Below, piece after piece: positions 26,699 to 36,095 of a stretch of 64,000 bases of DNA. A model generated the notes under the pieces. The model was not told where the DNA came from. It worked only from the letters and a program-made list of their open reading frames with translations, and ran no database searches. The translations under genes were made by a program, and so were the position numbers. The DNA comes from UBA4416 sp020846025 (GTDB lineage Bacteria > Bacteroidota > Bacteroidia > B-17B0 > Aurantibacillaceae). The stretch is taken from contig CAUJDD010000083.1 in assembly GCA_963169295.1 (NCBI GenBank), forward strand, positions 21,423-85,422, read 5' to 3'. How positions within the stretch are numbered: the stretch's first letter is position 1; each line of letters begins with the position of its first letter.

Positions 26699-29590
26699 TT
26701 ATTCCTTGATGAATTTAAAAACCTTTGTTTTTAGTTGTGTAGATTCAACTCTAATAAAATAAATTGCTGGAGCTAAATCATTAATACTGATAGAGGCCTG
26801 ATTGTTACTAGATCTCAAATTAACCGACTGCGATGAAATCAATTTTCCTAATAAATCATAGAAATTAACCACAGTAGTTTCATCTTTGGCAATATTATAT
26901 TTTAAATAAACTTGGCTGCCATTCGAAGGGTTAGGATAAAAACTGTATGTGTTTTCTTCGGTGAAAGTTGCACAATTATTTGTTGCTTGAATGATATTGT
27001 AATAACGCGCTTGTTTATTAAAATCTACTTGTTTTAACCGATAGTAAGCGTTAAGTGTTGAACCATTAGGGTCGGCAAAAGTGTAATGCTTAATTTGCGA
27101 ACTATTTCCACTGCCTTTAACTGCACCAATGCTTGTAAAATTTACACCATCTGTACTTTTTTGTATCTCGAAATAATCGCTGTTTGTTTCTGTGGCTGTT
27201 TCCCATTTTAGTGTAGTGGTAGTGTTTTCGCATACAGCATTAAAGCTCAACAAACTTACTGGTAAAGGAGTAATGTTGTAGTTAATAGTAGCAAGCGTAA
27301 AATATTTTTGAGTACCAGAAAAAATAATGCCCGAAAACTCTACTCGACCTGTATTTAATGCCGCCCCAGAATACACAGTAGCATTACTCCAATTAACTCC
27401 ATCATCGTCAACTAATACGCGCAGGTTGCTAATTGGCGTATAGGCAAGCAATATAGACGTTTCAAAGCCAATTGTTACAGCTGGCGAAGCGGCTGTTTTA
27501 TATGTATTTGAACCACCTATTCCTCCAAAATTAGTAGCCTGTACTTTCCAAATACGTTCTAAACGAGCGTCTATACCTGAAGGTAAATTAGTAGTTGTGC
27601 TTAAATAATTACTAGTGCAAGGTAAACCATTATTACCCCATACTAAAAAAGCTTTATCATTACCAAATGTAGCAGTGTTTGCAGAGTTCTCAGTAGCAAT
27701 ACTGGTTAAGCCTACTGTAACTGGTTCGAAATTATTAACGCTAATTGATTGTTTTTTGTTTAGTTCAGATATATCATCTCGACCAATACCTGCAATATCA
27801 TTATTATATCCAACATTGGCTGTTTTATCCCAAATTACGCTTCCATCGGAAGCTACATAATTATAAGTTGAGGAAGTGCCCGTGTTGCCACCTCTAGTAA
27901 TACCATATTTAATAGATAAGTAAGTTTCAATTTTATTAATTTGAGCTGTTGTTAAAAATGTATTGTAAGTAAGAACTTCGGCAATGCTATTGCTACTATA
28001 TTCTGATCCTCCACTATTGGCACCTAATGAATACCCATCATTTATTGAAGGATTGTACGTTGAATTATTGCAATTCGAACATGTATTATCTAACTCTGAG
28101 TTAAAGAGCAACTGTTGGTTTGAACCAGCGCCTAAACAAGTTAATTCTGATGCCGCTAAGCCCGAATATTCGGAGGAAAGACCAAAATCATATGTATAAC
28201 CCGTACTACCATTATTAGAGGTTTGTACCCTGAAATTGGGTTTAAATTGATACTTGTTATTACCGTATTTGTATGATAGGGCTGTAATTACAACAGAAGG
28301 TGCTCTATCACCTATGTAAAAGATAGAACCAGTTGCTCCAACCAAATCACTCGGTAAACTATTATTAAATAAATTAGTAGAAGAAGAAGCATTAAAACTA
28401 ACACGAGGTAAATAGCTAAAATATGTGTAATTAGTAGCGCCGTTTGTTAGAGTGGGTCTTCTGGCGGCGGTGCCTTGGGTTAAACTAATACCAGAGCTTC
28501 CTCCACTACTTGCCCAAGCACTCACCGGGTTTCCGGTTATAGAACTGGCATTATCTGCTTTTAACCAACTAGTTAAATTACTTACACCTGCTCCGCCTAG
28601 AGATGGACTACAAACTGTAGAGTTAGTGGTAAAGTTAAACTCAATGGTGCAACCCGTAGCAAATCCCATGCTATTGTGTGGCACAATACGCCAATAATAC
28701 TGCGTGGAGCTATTTAATGTGCCTAATACATAGCTTGTAGAAGTGGTAATATCTAGTAACGGTGGATTGGTAGTGGTACCAAAATACACATAATATTCGG
28801 TAGCGACATTACAACCTGAAACTGGTGGTGCTGTCCAGCTAATGGTAGGGTTACATTTTGTTTGATTGGTAGCTCCGTTGGCTGGGCTATTTAAGGTTGC
28901 ACAACCAGGTACTGCTGGCCCTGAACCTGGCGTAAATCTATACCTTGTACCACTGGCAGGGAATGTTGTGTTGGCATTGTTGGCAGCCACAGTGCTTGAA
29001 GATACTGGAGAAGTTGTAACGCTCATAAATGAACTACCCGAACTAGCAATACCCACTGAAGCACTCGCAAAATTTGTTCCTGCACCATACACAATGTCTA
29101 TCACATTACTAGTTTCGTACAATATAACTTGAACTGTTTTTGTATAATTTCCACTTTCCGAATAATTCCTATATCGCCATTCAACTGTTAATACACGATT
29201 AGGCGAAGTACCAGTGAGGCGATAATGAACTTGCCCATTCGAACCAGTATGCATATCATCCCAACCAGGAGCTATAATAGGATATGTACTTGAGCTTGTT
29301 AAATTATTAGTTAATGAGCTATTTACTACTGAACTACCCAATCCCATCAAGCCATTGGAACTCACTGAGAATTGGGTGTAATTGGTACAACCAAAGTTAA
29401 ATGTAAATCCAATAGATGTAACCGAAGAAGCAATGTCATCAATATTAGATCCTAATAATTGTGTACTTCCAGTTATAGAATTTAATGAAACTCCAGTTGA
29501 AGTTGAAAAAACATAGTTGCTAACTTGTCCTTTCATGTTATTTTCAAAACACAAAAAGAAAATCATCAAAGATAAAAAAAGCTTACGCAT
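26699..29590 (-). CDS. Large T9SS surface protein with fibronectin III and DUF8202-like regions
   Basis: 963 residues: a signal peptide (1-21), a beta-rich N-terminal region typical of Bacteroidota adhesins (to about 225), a fibronectin type III-like domain (about 230-325, SPANGATNQTKCNPTISW through STQYYWRIVPHN), then a jellyroll-like domain (NLTSWLKADNASSITGN, AEVLTYNTFLTTAQINKIET) leading into YLSIKYGITRGG and a DUF8202-like segment (IAGIGRDDISELNKKQS). The T9SS domain starts at FYPNPSNGSQ. It is probably a surface adhesin or matrix protein. It lies between a complete thioesterase gene and a 103-bp copy of that gene's end, so its presence here may be recent. Confidence 0.85.
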   Translation of the reverse strand: MRKLFLSLMIFFLCFENNMKGQVSNYVFSTSTGVSLNSITGSTQLLGSNIDDIASSVTSIGFTFNFGCTNYTQFSVSSNGLMGLGSSVVNSSLTNNLTSSSTYPIIAPGWDDMHTGSNGQVHYRLTGTSPNRVLTVEWRYRNYSESGNYTKTVQVILYETSNVIDIVYGAGTNFASASVGIASSGSSFMSVTTSPVSSSTVAANNANTTFPASGTRYRFTPGSGPAVPGCATLNSPANGATNQTKCNPTISWTAPPVSGCNVATEYYVYFGTTTNPPLLDITTSTSYVLGTLNSSTQYYWRIVPHNSMGFATGCTIEFNFTTNSTVCSPSLGGAGVSNLTSWLKADNASSITGNPVSAWASSGGSSGISLTQGTAARRPTLTNGATNYTYFSYLPRVSFNASSSTNLFNNSLPSDLVGATGSIFYIGDRAPSVVITALSYKYGNNKYQFKPNFRVQTSNNGSTGYTYDFGLSSEYSGLAASELTCLGAGSNQQLLFNSELDNTCSNCNNSTYNPSINDGYSLGANSGGSEYSSNSIAEVLTYNTFLTTAQINKIETYLSIKYGITRGGNTGTSSTYNYVASDGSVIWDKTANVGYNNDIAGIGRDDISELNKKQSISVNNFEPVTVGLTSIATENSANTATFGNDKAFLVWGNNGLPCTSNYLSTTTNLPSGIDARLERIWKVQATNFGGIGGSNTYKTAASPAVTIGFETSILLAYTPISNLRVLVDDDGVNWSNATVYSGAALNTGRVEFSGIIFSGTQKYFTLATINYNITPLPVSLLSFNAVCENTTTTLKWETATETNSDYFEIQKSTDGVNFTSIGAVKGSGNSSQIKHYTFADPNGSTLNAYYRLKQVDFNKQARYYNIIQATNNCATFTEENTYSFYPNPSNGSQVYLKYNIAKDETTVVNFYDLLGKLISSQSVNLRSSNNQASISINDLAPAIYFIRVESTQLKTKVFKFIKE

Positions 29591-29615
29591 GATTGTTTTT
29601 AAAACGATTTAACAA

Positions 29616-29647
29616 CAAATCTAAACCAATTTAATAAATTATACAAA
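29616..29647 (-). promoter_or_regulatory. Promoter of the large T9SS protein gene
   Basis: On the minus strand, TTTG (29647-29644), 20 bases, then TAGATTTG (29623-29616) fits the -33/-7 pattern of Bacteroidota. The -7 box lies 25 bases before the ATG. Confidence 0.55.
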
Positions 29648-29718
29648 TTTTTTACAAATTCTTATTAAATAATGGCTAACAAAAATTTTTTTCTTTTAGT
29701 TAAAGATTCTCAAGAAAC

Positions 29719-30156
29719 TTACAGCCCTTCAAATTGCCTAACAGAATTTATCCATTCCGAAGGTACTTCTACAGTTTGTCTAGTGTCGTAATTCATGCAT
29801 ACTAAGGTGCTTTTTCCAAAGGCGGCTATAAGAGTTGATTTATCAGGATTTTCAACAGTAATGATGTTTTCAATTTCAAAACTTTTGTTACCAAACTGGC
29901 TAATTCTAGTATAACAATAGGCGTTATCGTCTAAAAAAATGGGAATTTTATAAGTAATTTCTGTTTTTGCTAAAATCATTCCTGTTTTTATCCAATCAAT
30001 TTGATTTCTAAAAACATCTTTAAAATATTCAACTCGTGCCGTTTCAAAATAGGTAATATGGTTGGCATTATTAACGTGTCCTTGCTTATCAATATCTTTA
30101 AAACGAACTTGAATCTTAATTTTATGTTTAAATGAATGAATATTTAAAAGTTCCAT
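29719..30156 (-). CDS. Acyl-CoA thioesterase, 4-hydroxybenzoyl-CoA thioesterase (hot-dog) family
   Basis: 145 residues from MELLNIHSFKHKIKIQVRF. The hot-dog family signature is RFKDIDKQGHVNNANHITYFETARVEYF, where the first Asp is the usual catalytic residue. It should hydrolyse an acyl-CoA thioester; chain preference is unknown. A longer start at 30189 is possible but would overlap the upstream polyprenyl synthase gene, so the ATG at 30156, just after that gene's stop, is preferred. The 3' end is duplicated at 26515-26617. Confidence 0.88.
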   Translation of the reverse strand: MELLNIHSFKHKIKIQVRFKDIDKQGHVNNANHITYFETARVEYFKDVFRNQIDWIKTGMILAKTEITYKIPIFLDDNAYCYTRISQFGNKSFEIENIITVENPDKSTLIAAFGKSTLVCMNYDTRQTVEVPSEWINSVRQFEGL

Positions 30157-30157
30157 A

Positions 30158-31141
30158 CTATCTATTTCTATTGAGTAATTGCAAAGCAAATGCTTTTAAT
30201 TGCACTTTTTTAAATTCGTCTGCTTCTATTTCTTGTAAGTGTTGAAGTGCTATATTGGTATGTTTATTCGCTTCGTTAAGTGTTAATTCTTTCACATTTA
30301 GTGCAAGGTATAAGCTAGTAATTTGTTTTACTTTTTCGTCTTTTAAATTATTGGGCATTTTGCAAAGCGCCTGTAATTGTTGTAATTGAGTAGGGTTAGC
30401 TAACTCTAATGCTTTTAATAATAAATAGGTTTTTTTATTGGCAATGATATCACCTCCTATTTGTTTACCAAAGTTTTCATTTTCAGCAAAAACATCTAAC
30501 ACATCGTCTAATAGTTGAAAGGCAATGCCTATATGTTTTCCAAATTCATAAACATGTTGCTGTGTTTGATGAGATGCATTTGCACAAATAGCACCCATTT
30601 GTAAACTACAACCTAATAATACCGCCGTTTTATAGGTAATCATTTGGATATATGACTCAACACTTACTTTTTCTTGCGTTTCAAAGTCCATATCCATTTG
30701 TTGCCCTTCACACACCTCTATGCCCGTTTTAGAAAATAAAGGAAGTAGAAAACTGATGTGTTGTGGTTGAGATTGAGCTAATACATCATAGGCTTTTACC
30801 AGCATACCATCTCCACTTAAAATGGCAATATCAGTATTCCATTTTTCATGTACTGTAGGGTTTGCTCTTCGTAATGGTGCTTTATCTAAAATATCGTCAT
30901 GTATTAACGAAAAATTATGAAATAACTCTACTGCCATTGCCGATGGTAAAGCATGTTGAATTATCCCGTTAAATAAATCGCAGGCAATAATTGTGAGCAA
31001 TGGGCGTACACGTTTTCCACCTAAATCTAAAATATAACCCATAGGTTGATACATATTTAAAGGCAACATAGATTTAAATTGAGAACTATGTTCCTCAATA
31101 TGTTTGTTTAGAAGATTGATAAGCGATGCGTACGATTCCAC
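30158..31141 (-). CDS. Polyprenyl diphosphate synthase (trans-isoprenyl, GGPP/FPP type)
   Basis: 327 residues. Conserved blocks are GGKRVRPLLTIIACDLF, the first Asp-rich motif in LIHDDILDKAPLRR, and the second in FQLLDDVLDVFAENENFGKQIGGD, followed by KKTYLLLKAL. These bind allylic and homoallylic diphosphates through magnesium. The spacing of the first motif (DDILD, with an aromatic residue five positions before it) suggests a short-chain product, but the chain length cannot be fixed. The gene lies between rfbA and the thioesterase gene on the same strand. Confidence 0.92.
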   Translation of the reverse strand: MESYASLINLLNKHIEEHSSQFKSMLPLNMYQPMGYILDLGGKRVRPLLTIIACDLFNGIIQHALPSAMAVELFHNFSLIHDDILDKAPLRRANPTVHEKWNTDIAILSGDGMLVKAYDVLAQSQPQHISFLLPLFSKTGIEVCEGQQMDMDFETQEKVSVESYIQMITYKTAVLLGCSLQMGAICANASHQTQQHVYEFGKHIGIAFQLLDDVLDVFAENENFGKQIGGDIIANKKTYLLLKALELANPTQLQQLQALCKMPNNLKDEKVKQITSLYLALNVKELTLNEANKHTNIALQHLQEIEADEFKKVQLKAFALQLLNRNR

Positions 31142-31150
31142 AATGTGCTA

Positions 31151-32020
31151 TTATAATTTTCCTTCGGCTACTTTTAGTAAATAAGTTCCATAACCGCTTT
31201 TGGTTAAAGGCGTGGCAACTTTTATCAGTTGTTCTTTATTAATAAAGCCCATGTTAAAGGCAATCTCTTCAATACAACCAATTTTTAACCCTTGTCGTTC
31301 TTCAATTACTTGAACAAACTGTCCTGCTTGCATTAATGAGGCAAAAGTACCTGTATCGAGCCAAGCGGTACCTCTATCTAGAATAGAAACTTTTAATTTT
31401 TTTCTTTTTAAATACTCTTTGTTTACATCGGTAATTTCGTATTCACCACGCGCCGATGGTTTTAAATTTTTTGCAATTTCAACTACTGAGTTGTCATAAA
31501 AATATAAACCTGGAACTGCATAATTAGATTTTGGTTGCGATGGTTTTTCCTCAATTGACAACACATTATTGTCTTTATCAAAATCAACTACGCCATATCG
31601 CTCAGGATCACTAACGTGGTAGGCAAATACAACGCCTCCATCAGGATCATTAATCTTTTGGAGCATACGCCCTAAGCCAACACCATAAAAAATATTATCT
31701 CCAAGAACTAAAGCTACTTTATCATTTCCAATAAATTTTTCTCCAATAACAAAAGCCTGAGCCAGTCCATTTGGTACTTCTTGTACAGCATACGTGAATT
31801 TACAACCTATTTGTTCGCCTGTACCCAATAAACGTTCGAAGTTTGGTAAGTCATGTGGAGTAGAAATAATTAAAACTTCTTTTATGCCAGCCATCATTAA
31901 TACTGATAATGGATAATAAATCATTGGCTTATCGTAAATAGGCATCATTTGCTTACTCATTGCTAAAGTTAATGGATGCAAACGAGTTCCAGAGCCCCCT
32001 GCTAAAATAATTCCTTTCAT
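31151..32020 (-). CDS. rfbA: Glucose-1-phosphate thymidylyltransferase RfbA
   Basis: 289 residues, the usual length. The nucleotide-binding LAGGSGTRLHPLT, KQMMPIYDKPMIYYPLS, LGDNIFYGVGLG, the substrate-binding EEKPSQPKSNYAVPGLYF and RGTAWLDTGTFASLMQAGQF all match. It makes dTDP-glucose, the entry point to dTDP-rhamnose and related sugars. The partner genes rfbB, rfbC and rfbD are not nearby, so the pathway is encoded elsewhere. Confidence 0.96.
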   Translation of the reverse strand: MKGIILAGGSGTRLHPLTLAMSKQMMPIYDKPMIYYPLSVLMMAGIKEVLIISTPHDLPNFERLLGTGEQIGCKFTYAVQEVPNGLAQAFVIGEKFIGNDKVALVLGDNIFYGVGLGRMLQKINDPDGGVVFAYHVSDPERYGVVDFDKDNNVLSIEEKPSQPKSNYAVPGLYFYDNSVVEIAKNLKPSARGEYEITDVNKEYLKRKKLKVSILDRGTAWLDTGTFASLMQAGQFVQVIEERQGLKIGCIEEIAFNMGFINKEQLIKVATPLTKSGYGTYLLKVAEGKL

Positions 32021-32116
32021 AATTTTAGTATAATAATTAGCCTTAAAAATAAGGTATTTATTAATAAGTAAGATGAGTTTTTGCTTTTTTTAAATGATAT
32101 ATTCCAAAATGCTTAC

Positions 32117-32124
32117 TAAGTTTG
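32117..32124 (+). promoter_or_regulatory. -7 promoter box of the haem A synthase gene
   Basis: TAAGTTTG matches TAnnTTTG exactly and ends 17 bases before the ATG at 32142. It lies in the divergent gap between rfbA and ctaA. Confidence 0.5.
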
Positions 32125-32141
32125 CATCAAAATAATACCTT

Positions 32142-33212
32142 ATGTTATCTCAAAATCCTCATAAATCAGTTATTTATTGGTTACTTACTGGTTGTGGTTT
32201 AATTTATTTAATGGTTGTTATTGGCTGTATTACTCGTTTAACCCACTCAGGACTTTCAATAACTGATTGGAGCTTTATGGGCTCAATACCACCAATAACT
32301 GAAAGTGATTGGTTAGAACGATTTGCAAAATACCAGCAAAGCCCAGAATTTACGAAAGTAAATTTTATGATGACTTTAGAGGAGTTTAAGCATATTTTCT
32401 TTTGGGAATATTTACATAGAATGGTTGGAAGAGTTATGATGTATGTTTTTTTAATCGGTTTAATATATTTAATTATTAAAAAACAAATCAAAAAAGAAAT
32501 GATTCCTTCTTTAATTTTACTGTTTTTTATGGGTGCTATGCAAGCCATAATAGGCTGGTGGATGGTATATAGTGGCTTACAACAAAAACCAGCTGTTAGT
32601 CATTTTAGATTAGCTACTCATTTAATAAGCGCATTTACTTTATTTGCTTTTACATTTTGGTTTGCTTTAAAATTGATGAATGAAAATGCCCAACATGAAA
32701 AGAGTGAAGGACATCAATTAAAATGGTGGTCGGTGAGTTTTTTAGTTTTATTAGTAGTACAAATTATTTATGGCGCATTTACTGCTGGATACGTAGAGGG
32801 CGATGCAGCAAAAGTAAGACCAGGTCATATATTTAATTCATGGCCAAAGATGGGAGAAGAATGGATGCCCGAGCAAGTAACTATGAAGGATTCATTTTAC
32901 CTAAACTTTTTTGAAAACGCCAGTGGTATTCAGTTTGCACATCGTACAATTGCAATATGCGTGGTGATTTTGCTATGTTTTATATGGTATAAATCTAATA
33001 AACTTAAATTAAATACGTCTCAATATAAAGCAGTAACATTTTTAGTTTATGGTGTTACCATTCAATTTATTTTGGGTGTATTTACCTTAATTTATCAAGT
33101 GCCTGTTGTGTTGGGTGTGTTGCATCAAACAGGTGCGTTCTTTTTATTTAGCGTAAGTATTTATTTTATATTTCATAGTTTTAAATCAAACACTACTTTA
33201 TCCCCGGAATAG
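32142..33212 (+). CDS. ctaA: Haem A synthase, COX15/CtaA family
   Basis: 356 residues with about eight membrane spans. Typical features are GCITRLTHSGLSITDW (second half of the first span and loop), a long periplasmic loop with EYLHRMVGR carrying a haem-ligand histidine, VSHFRLATHLISAF, GAFTAGYVEGDAAK, FAHRTIAICVV and LGVLHQTGAFFLF. It oxidises haem O to haem A for cytochrome oxidase. It is longer than Bacillus CtaA and closer to the COX15 type. Its 3' end overlaps the convergent gene by 20 bases. Confidence 0.94.
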   Translation: MLSQNPHKSVIYWLLTGCGLIYLMVVIGCITRLTHSGLSITDWSFMGSIPPITESDWLERFAKYQQSPEFTKVNFMMTLEEFKHIFFWEYLHRMVGRVMMYVFLIGLIYLIIKKQIKKEMIPSLILLFFMGAMQAIIGWWMVYSGLQQKPAVSHFRLATHLISAFTLFAFTFWFALKLMNENAQHEKSEGHQLKWWSVSFLVLLVVQIIYGAFTAGYVEGDAAKVRPGHIFNSWPKMGEEWMPEQVTMKDSFYLNFFENASGIQFAHRTIAICVVILLCFIWYKSNKLKLNTSQYKAVTFLVYGVTIQFILGVFTLIYQVPVVLGVLHQTGAFFLFSVSIYFIFHSFKSNTTLSPE

Positions 33213-34611
33213 TATTTCTCTTTTTAGGTTTAAATAAGGCATTCAATTTGTACTCTATCCCCTCACTAGGTGAAGGTGCAGGCGAATGTACTAACTGAAA
33301 TTGTGGACTTATAAAAAAATATCCCGAAAGACTTTTAATAAAGTACGCCTGTTTAGCATTGCTATGTTTTGTTTGATACAAGATGTGCCAATCTTGTTTG
33401 GGATTGTTTTTTAAATAATTTCGATAGGTGTTTATACTATCATCTAAGCAAATACTTATAAAGGCAACTTTATTATTAAACTTTTTCTTTAAATCCACTA
33501 TCTTCTGCATTTCTTTTAGGCTACTTTCACTTTGGGTTGAAAAAAAGTTCAGATAGATAAATTGTTTGTTATTAAACTCATATAAACTAACCACTTTGCC
33601 ATCTTTTGTTTCCACTCTAAAATCTGGTGCTTTAGCGCCAGGTTGTAATCTATATATGGTTTGTAAAAAATGGTTCGCAATGTTTTTATTTTCATAGAAA
33701 GTAGATTCATGATATAATTGTTCAATAACACTTTGAACTTGTTTTTTATCAAAATCAGGTAAGAAATAAAAATCAATTAATCCTTTCAGTAAAACCAATT
33801 CTCGTAAAGTATCATTTTTAATAAGTGCATCTGAGGAAAATTGATTGCTTAAATCTTTGTAATCGGCAAAGGTATTGATACTATTATAAATATTTCCACC
33901 ATTTTTAGTTGAAGCAAACGATTTTAGATATCCCATAAAATACGAATTGAAAAACTGCATATATTCGTAGTTGTCATATAGGATGGGTTTTTGTTCAAAA
34001 AACTGCTTATAAAGCATGATTTTACTTCTAGAAGTATTTGAGAAGAAATCGGCTATTGAATATTCTACGTAACTTTTAAAATAGATTTTATTTATATTGT
34101 TATAACGATGGCGACAAATAACTATAAACGTATCTAATAAGTTATTAATTTTTGTTGGACTTAAATATTCATCTTTTGACCTTAAAAATAACTGATGGTA
34201 TTGTGTATTAAAATCAATAATTAAACTATTAAGTTCTGTACTATCTTGGCTATAAATAGTAATATCCACAGTACTTTCTGTCCCTTTCTGATTATTCGTT
34301 AAAGAATCTTTACCAGGGAAATATATTCCATACACATAATTAGGTTGCACATAAATTTTACCAACTAAATTTTCTACATTTAATAGAATTGGTTTAGTAA
34401 CTTTTGATTCAAATTTTAATTCAAAGAAACCTTGCGCATCAATCGTATCCGAACTTTCAACTACTCTATTGTAATTAATATAATCAGTGAAATCGTTTAA
34501 AGTAATTTCTTTCCCTATTAAAGAGCTATGAGCTTTACCCTTAATAGTAATATTTTGAGCACTTAATGCAATTGAAATATAAATTATGAATGTGAAAATT
34601 ACTATTCTCAT
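33193..34611 (-). CDS. TlpA-like thioredoxin-fold protein lacking the redox CxxC
   Basis: 472 residues with a signal peptide (1-18) and a long N-terminal region with a DUF4369-like beta domain, as in many Bacteroidota TlpA proteins. The C-terminal thioredoxin-fold domain starts at PGAKAPDFRVETKDGK and continues with YLNFFSTQSESSLKEM, where family members usually have a WCxxC-type active site. Both cysteines are absent here, so it cannot act as a dithiol oxidoreductase. A chaperone-like or structural role in the periplasm is possible. It is convergent with ctaA. Confidence 0.82.
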   Translation of the reverse strand: MRIVIFTFIIYISIALSAQNITIKGKAHSSLIGKEITLNDFTDYINYNRVVESSDTIDAQGFFELKFESKVTKPILLNVENLVGKIYVQPNYVYGIYFPGKDSLTNNQKGTESTVDITIYSQDSTELNSLIIDFNTQYHQLFLRSKDEYLSPTKINNLLDTFIVICRHRYNNINKIYFKSYVEYSIADFFSNTSRSKIMLYKQFFEQKPILYDNYEYMQFFNSYFMGYLKSFASTKNGGNIYNSINTFADYKDLSNQFSSDALIKNDTLRELVLLKGLIDFYFLPDFDKKQVQSVIEQLYHESTFYENKNIANHFLQTIYRLQPGAKAPDFRVETKDGKVVSLYEFNNKQFIYLNFFSTQSESSLKEMQKIVDLKKKFNNKVAFISICLDDSINTYRNYLKNNPKQDWHILYQTKHSNAKQAYFIKSLSGYFFISPQFQLVHSPAPSPSEGIEYKLNALFKPKKRNTIPGIK

Positions 34612-34665
34612 AATGTTATAACCTCAAAGTTACAAATTGTTACAATTTATTTGTGAAAACAAAAT

Positions 34666-35202
34666 CTAAGATTTACTAAAAAAACTGAAATTTACATTAC
34701 CATACTTTCTTGTTTCTACATAATAAGCTTTTGAAGAAAGATTAGTTTTTGGTCCATGTTCTATTATCAAAACTCCATTTATTTCAAGCAACTCTCTTGT
34801 TATGACTAAATCATGAATCATCTCTATGTTTGGCCAATCATAAGGCGGGTCTGCAAATATAATATCAAATTTTCCATCAGTTTTTTCAAGATATTTCAAT
34901 ACATCTGCTCTATCTATATAAATTGAATTAAATTGCAGGGTTTTAGCCGTTTCTTTTAAAAAATGCAAACAGGGTGTATGTTTATCCACTGCGATAATTT
35001 TTTTAGCTCCTCGCGATGCAAATTCTAAACTAATATTACCTGTTCCACAAAATAAATCAAGAATGCATGAGTCTTCAAAATCAATTTTATTACTTAAAAT
35101 ATTAAATAAACCCTCCTTTGCAAAATCTGTTGTTGGACGGACTGGTAGATTTTTTGGGGCAATTATTTGCTTTCCTTTATGTGTACCTCCTATTATTCGC
35201 AA
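34666..35202 (-). CDS. rsmD: 16S rRNA (guanine(966)-N(2))-methyltransferase RsmD
   Basis: 178 residues. It opens with MRIIGGTHKGKQI and has RPTTDFAKEGLFNIL, the SAM-binding LDLFCGTGNISLEFASRGA, and the catalytic FADPPYDWP. It methylates G966 of 16S rRNA during small-subunit assembly. Its start overlaps the end of the DUF3822 gene by ten bases, an arrangement often seen in Bacteroidota. Confidence 0.95.
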   Translation of the reverse strand: MRIIGGTHKGKQIIAPKNLPVRPTTDFAKEGLFNILSNKIDFEDSCILDLFCGTGNISLEFASRGAKKIIAVDKHTPCLHFLKETAKTLQFNSIYIDRADVLKYLEKTDGKFDIIFADPPYDWPNIEMIHDLVITRELLEINGVLIIEHGPKTNLSSKAYYVETRKYGNVNFSFFSKS

Positions 35203-36050
35203 AACATTCTATTAATTAATAAATAATTATAATGTTGTGGCATTCCAGATATATTTGACCAATCCGTTTTTTTATTACCTATAGCAAAACGAATAAATTT
35301 TATATATTTCTTAAGAAGTACAACTAAATCCGAATTAGATGCCATATTTCCTACTAAACTAATGTTTACTGTTAATGGATTTAATTGATATTGTTCATTT
35401 ATATTTAAAACATAATATAAAACATCGTTTGCAGTACTATATTCATATTGATTAGCCAAAATTAATTGATGATTTTTCTTTAAAACTACTTCTATATAAT
35501 TTTCGTGAACTGAAATTAAAAGCTGTTCTTTTTGAAAATCATCAGCTGTAAGCATGAGTTTTACAAGCCCTGTTACACTATGTTGTAAATGATGACTAGG
35601 GAAAAGTTGATTTAGCGTTGATTTTAGTTGTTCGTCAATTGCATAAATGAGTTTAATATCTGTGTTTACATCATCTGCTAATACTATTTTTTGTTGTATT
35701 TCTCCTACATTAAATTCTAATATATCACGCATATTATCCTGACTATACATACTATTTGGACATAAGGTGAAGTGAGGAGTAAAATAATTGATTAAAATTT
35801 GGTTATATTTTTTCTTAGTTGCCTGAAAATGTTTTACAGATGAAATTAAATGGTCGGTAAATAAATGCGAGTCTATAACATCTGTTTGATAATGACAAAG
35901 TTGAACAACTTGATAAGTGCTTAATTGGTGCTCACAAAAAGAAATGACATTTGGATATATAGAAATTGTTAAACAATCTACATTTTCTGATTGAATGCCA
36001 TAAGATGAGTAATCTATCTTTAATCCTTTTTGCATATCTATTTGCTGCAC
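35193..36050 (-). CDS. DUF3822 family protein
   Basis: 285 residues with the family's actin-like (ASKHA-type) two-lobe layout: LTISIYPNVISF near the start, LTADDFQKEQLLISVHENYIEVVLKK in the middle and VNISLVGNMASNSDLVVLLKKY near the end. Members are found almost only in Bacteroidota, usually directly upstream of rsmD, as here. No biochemical function is established. No transmembrane segment or signal is visible. Confidence 0.82.
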   Translation of the reverse strand: MQQIDMQKGLKIDYSSYGIQSENVDCLTISIYPNVISFCEHQLSTYQVVQLCHYQTDVIDSHLFTDHLISSVKHFQATKKKYNQILINYFTPHFTLCPNSMYSQDNMRDILEFNVGEIQQKIVLADDVNTDIKLIYAIDEQLKSTLNQLFPSHHLQHSVTGLVKLMLTADDFQKEQLLISVHENYIEVVLKKNHQLILANQYEYSTANDVLYYVLNINEQYQLNPLTVNISLVGNMASNSDLVVLLKKYIKFIRFAIGNKKTDWSNISGMPQHYNYLLINRMFCE

Positions 36051-36095
36051 TAAGCTACTAAATTATTTTAATATTAACGACTGGAATTGGGATAG

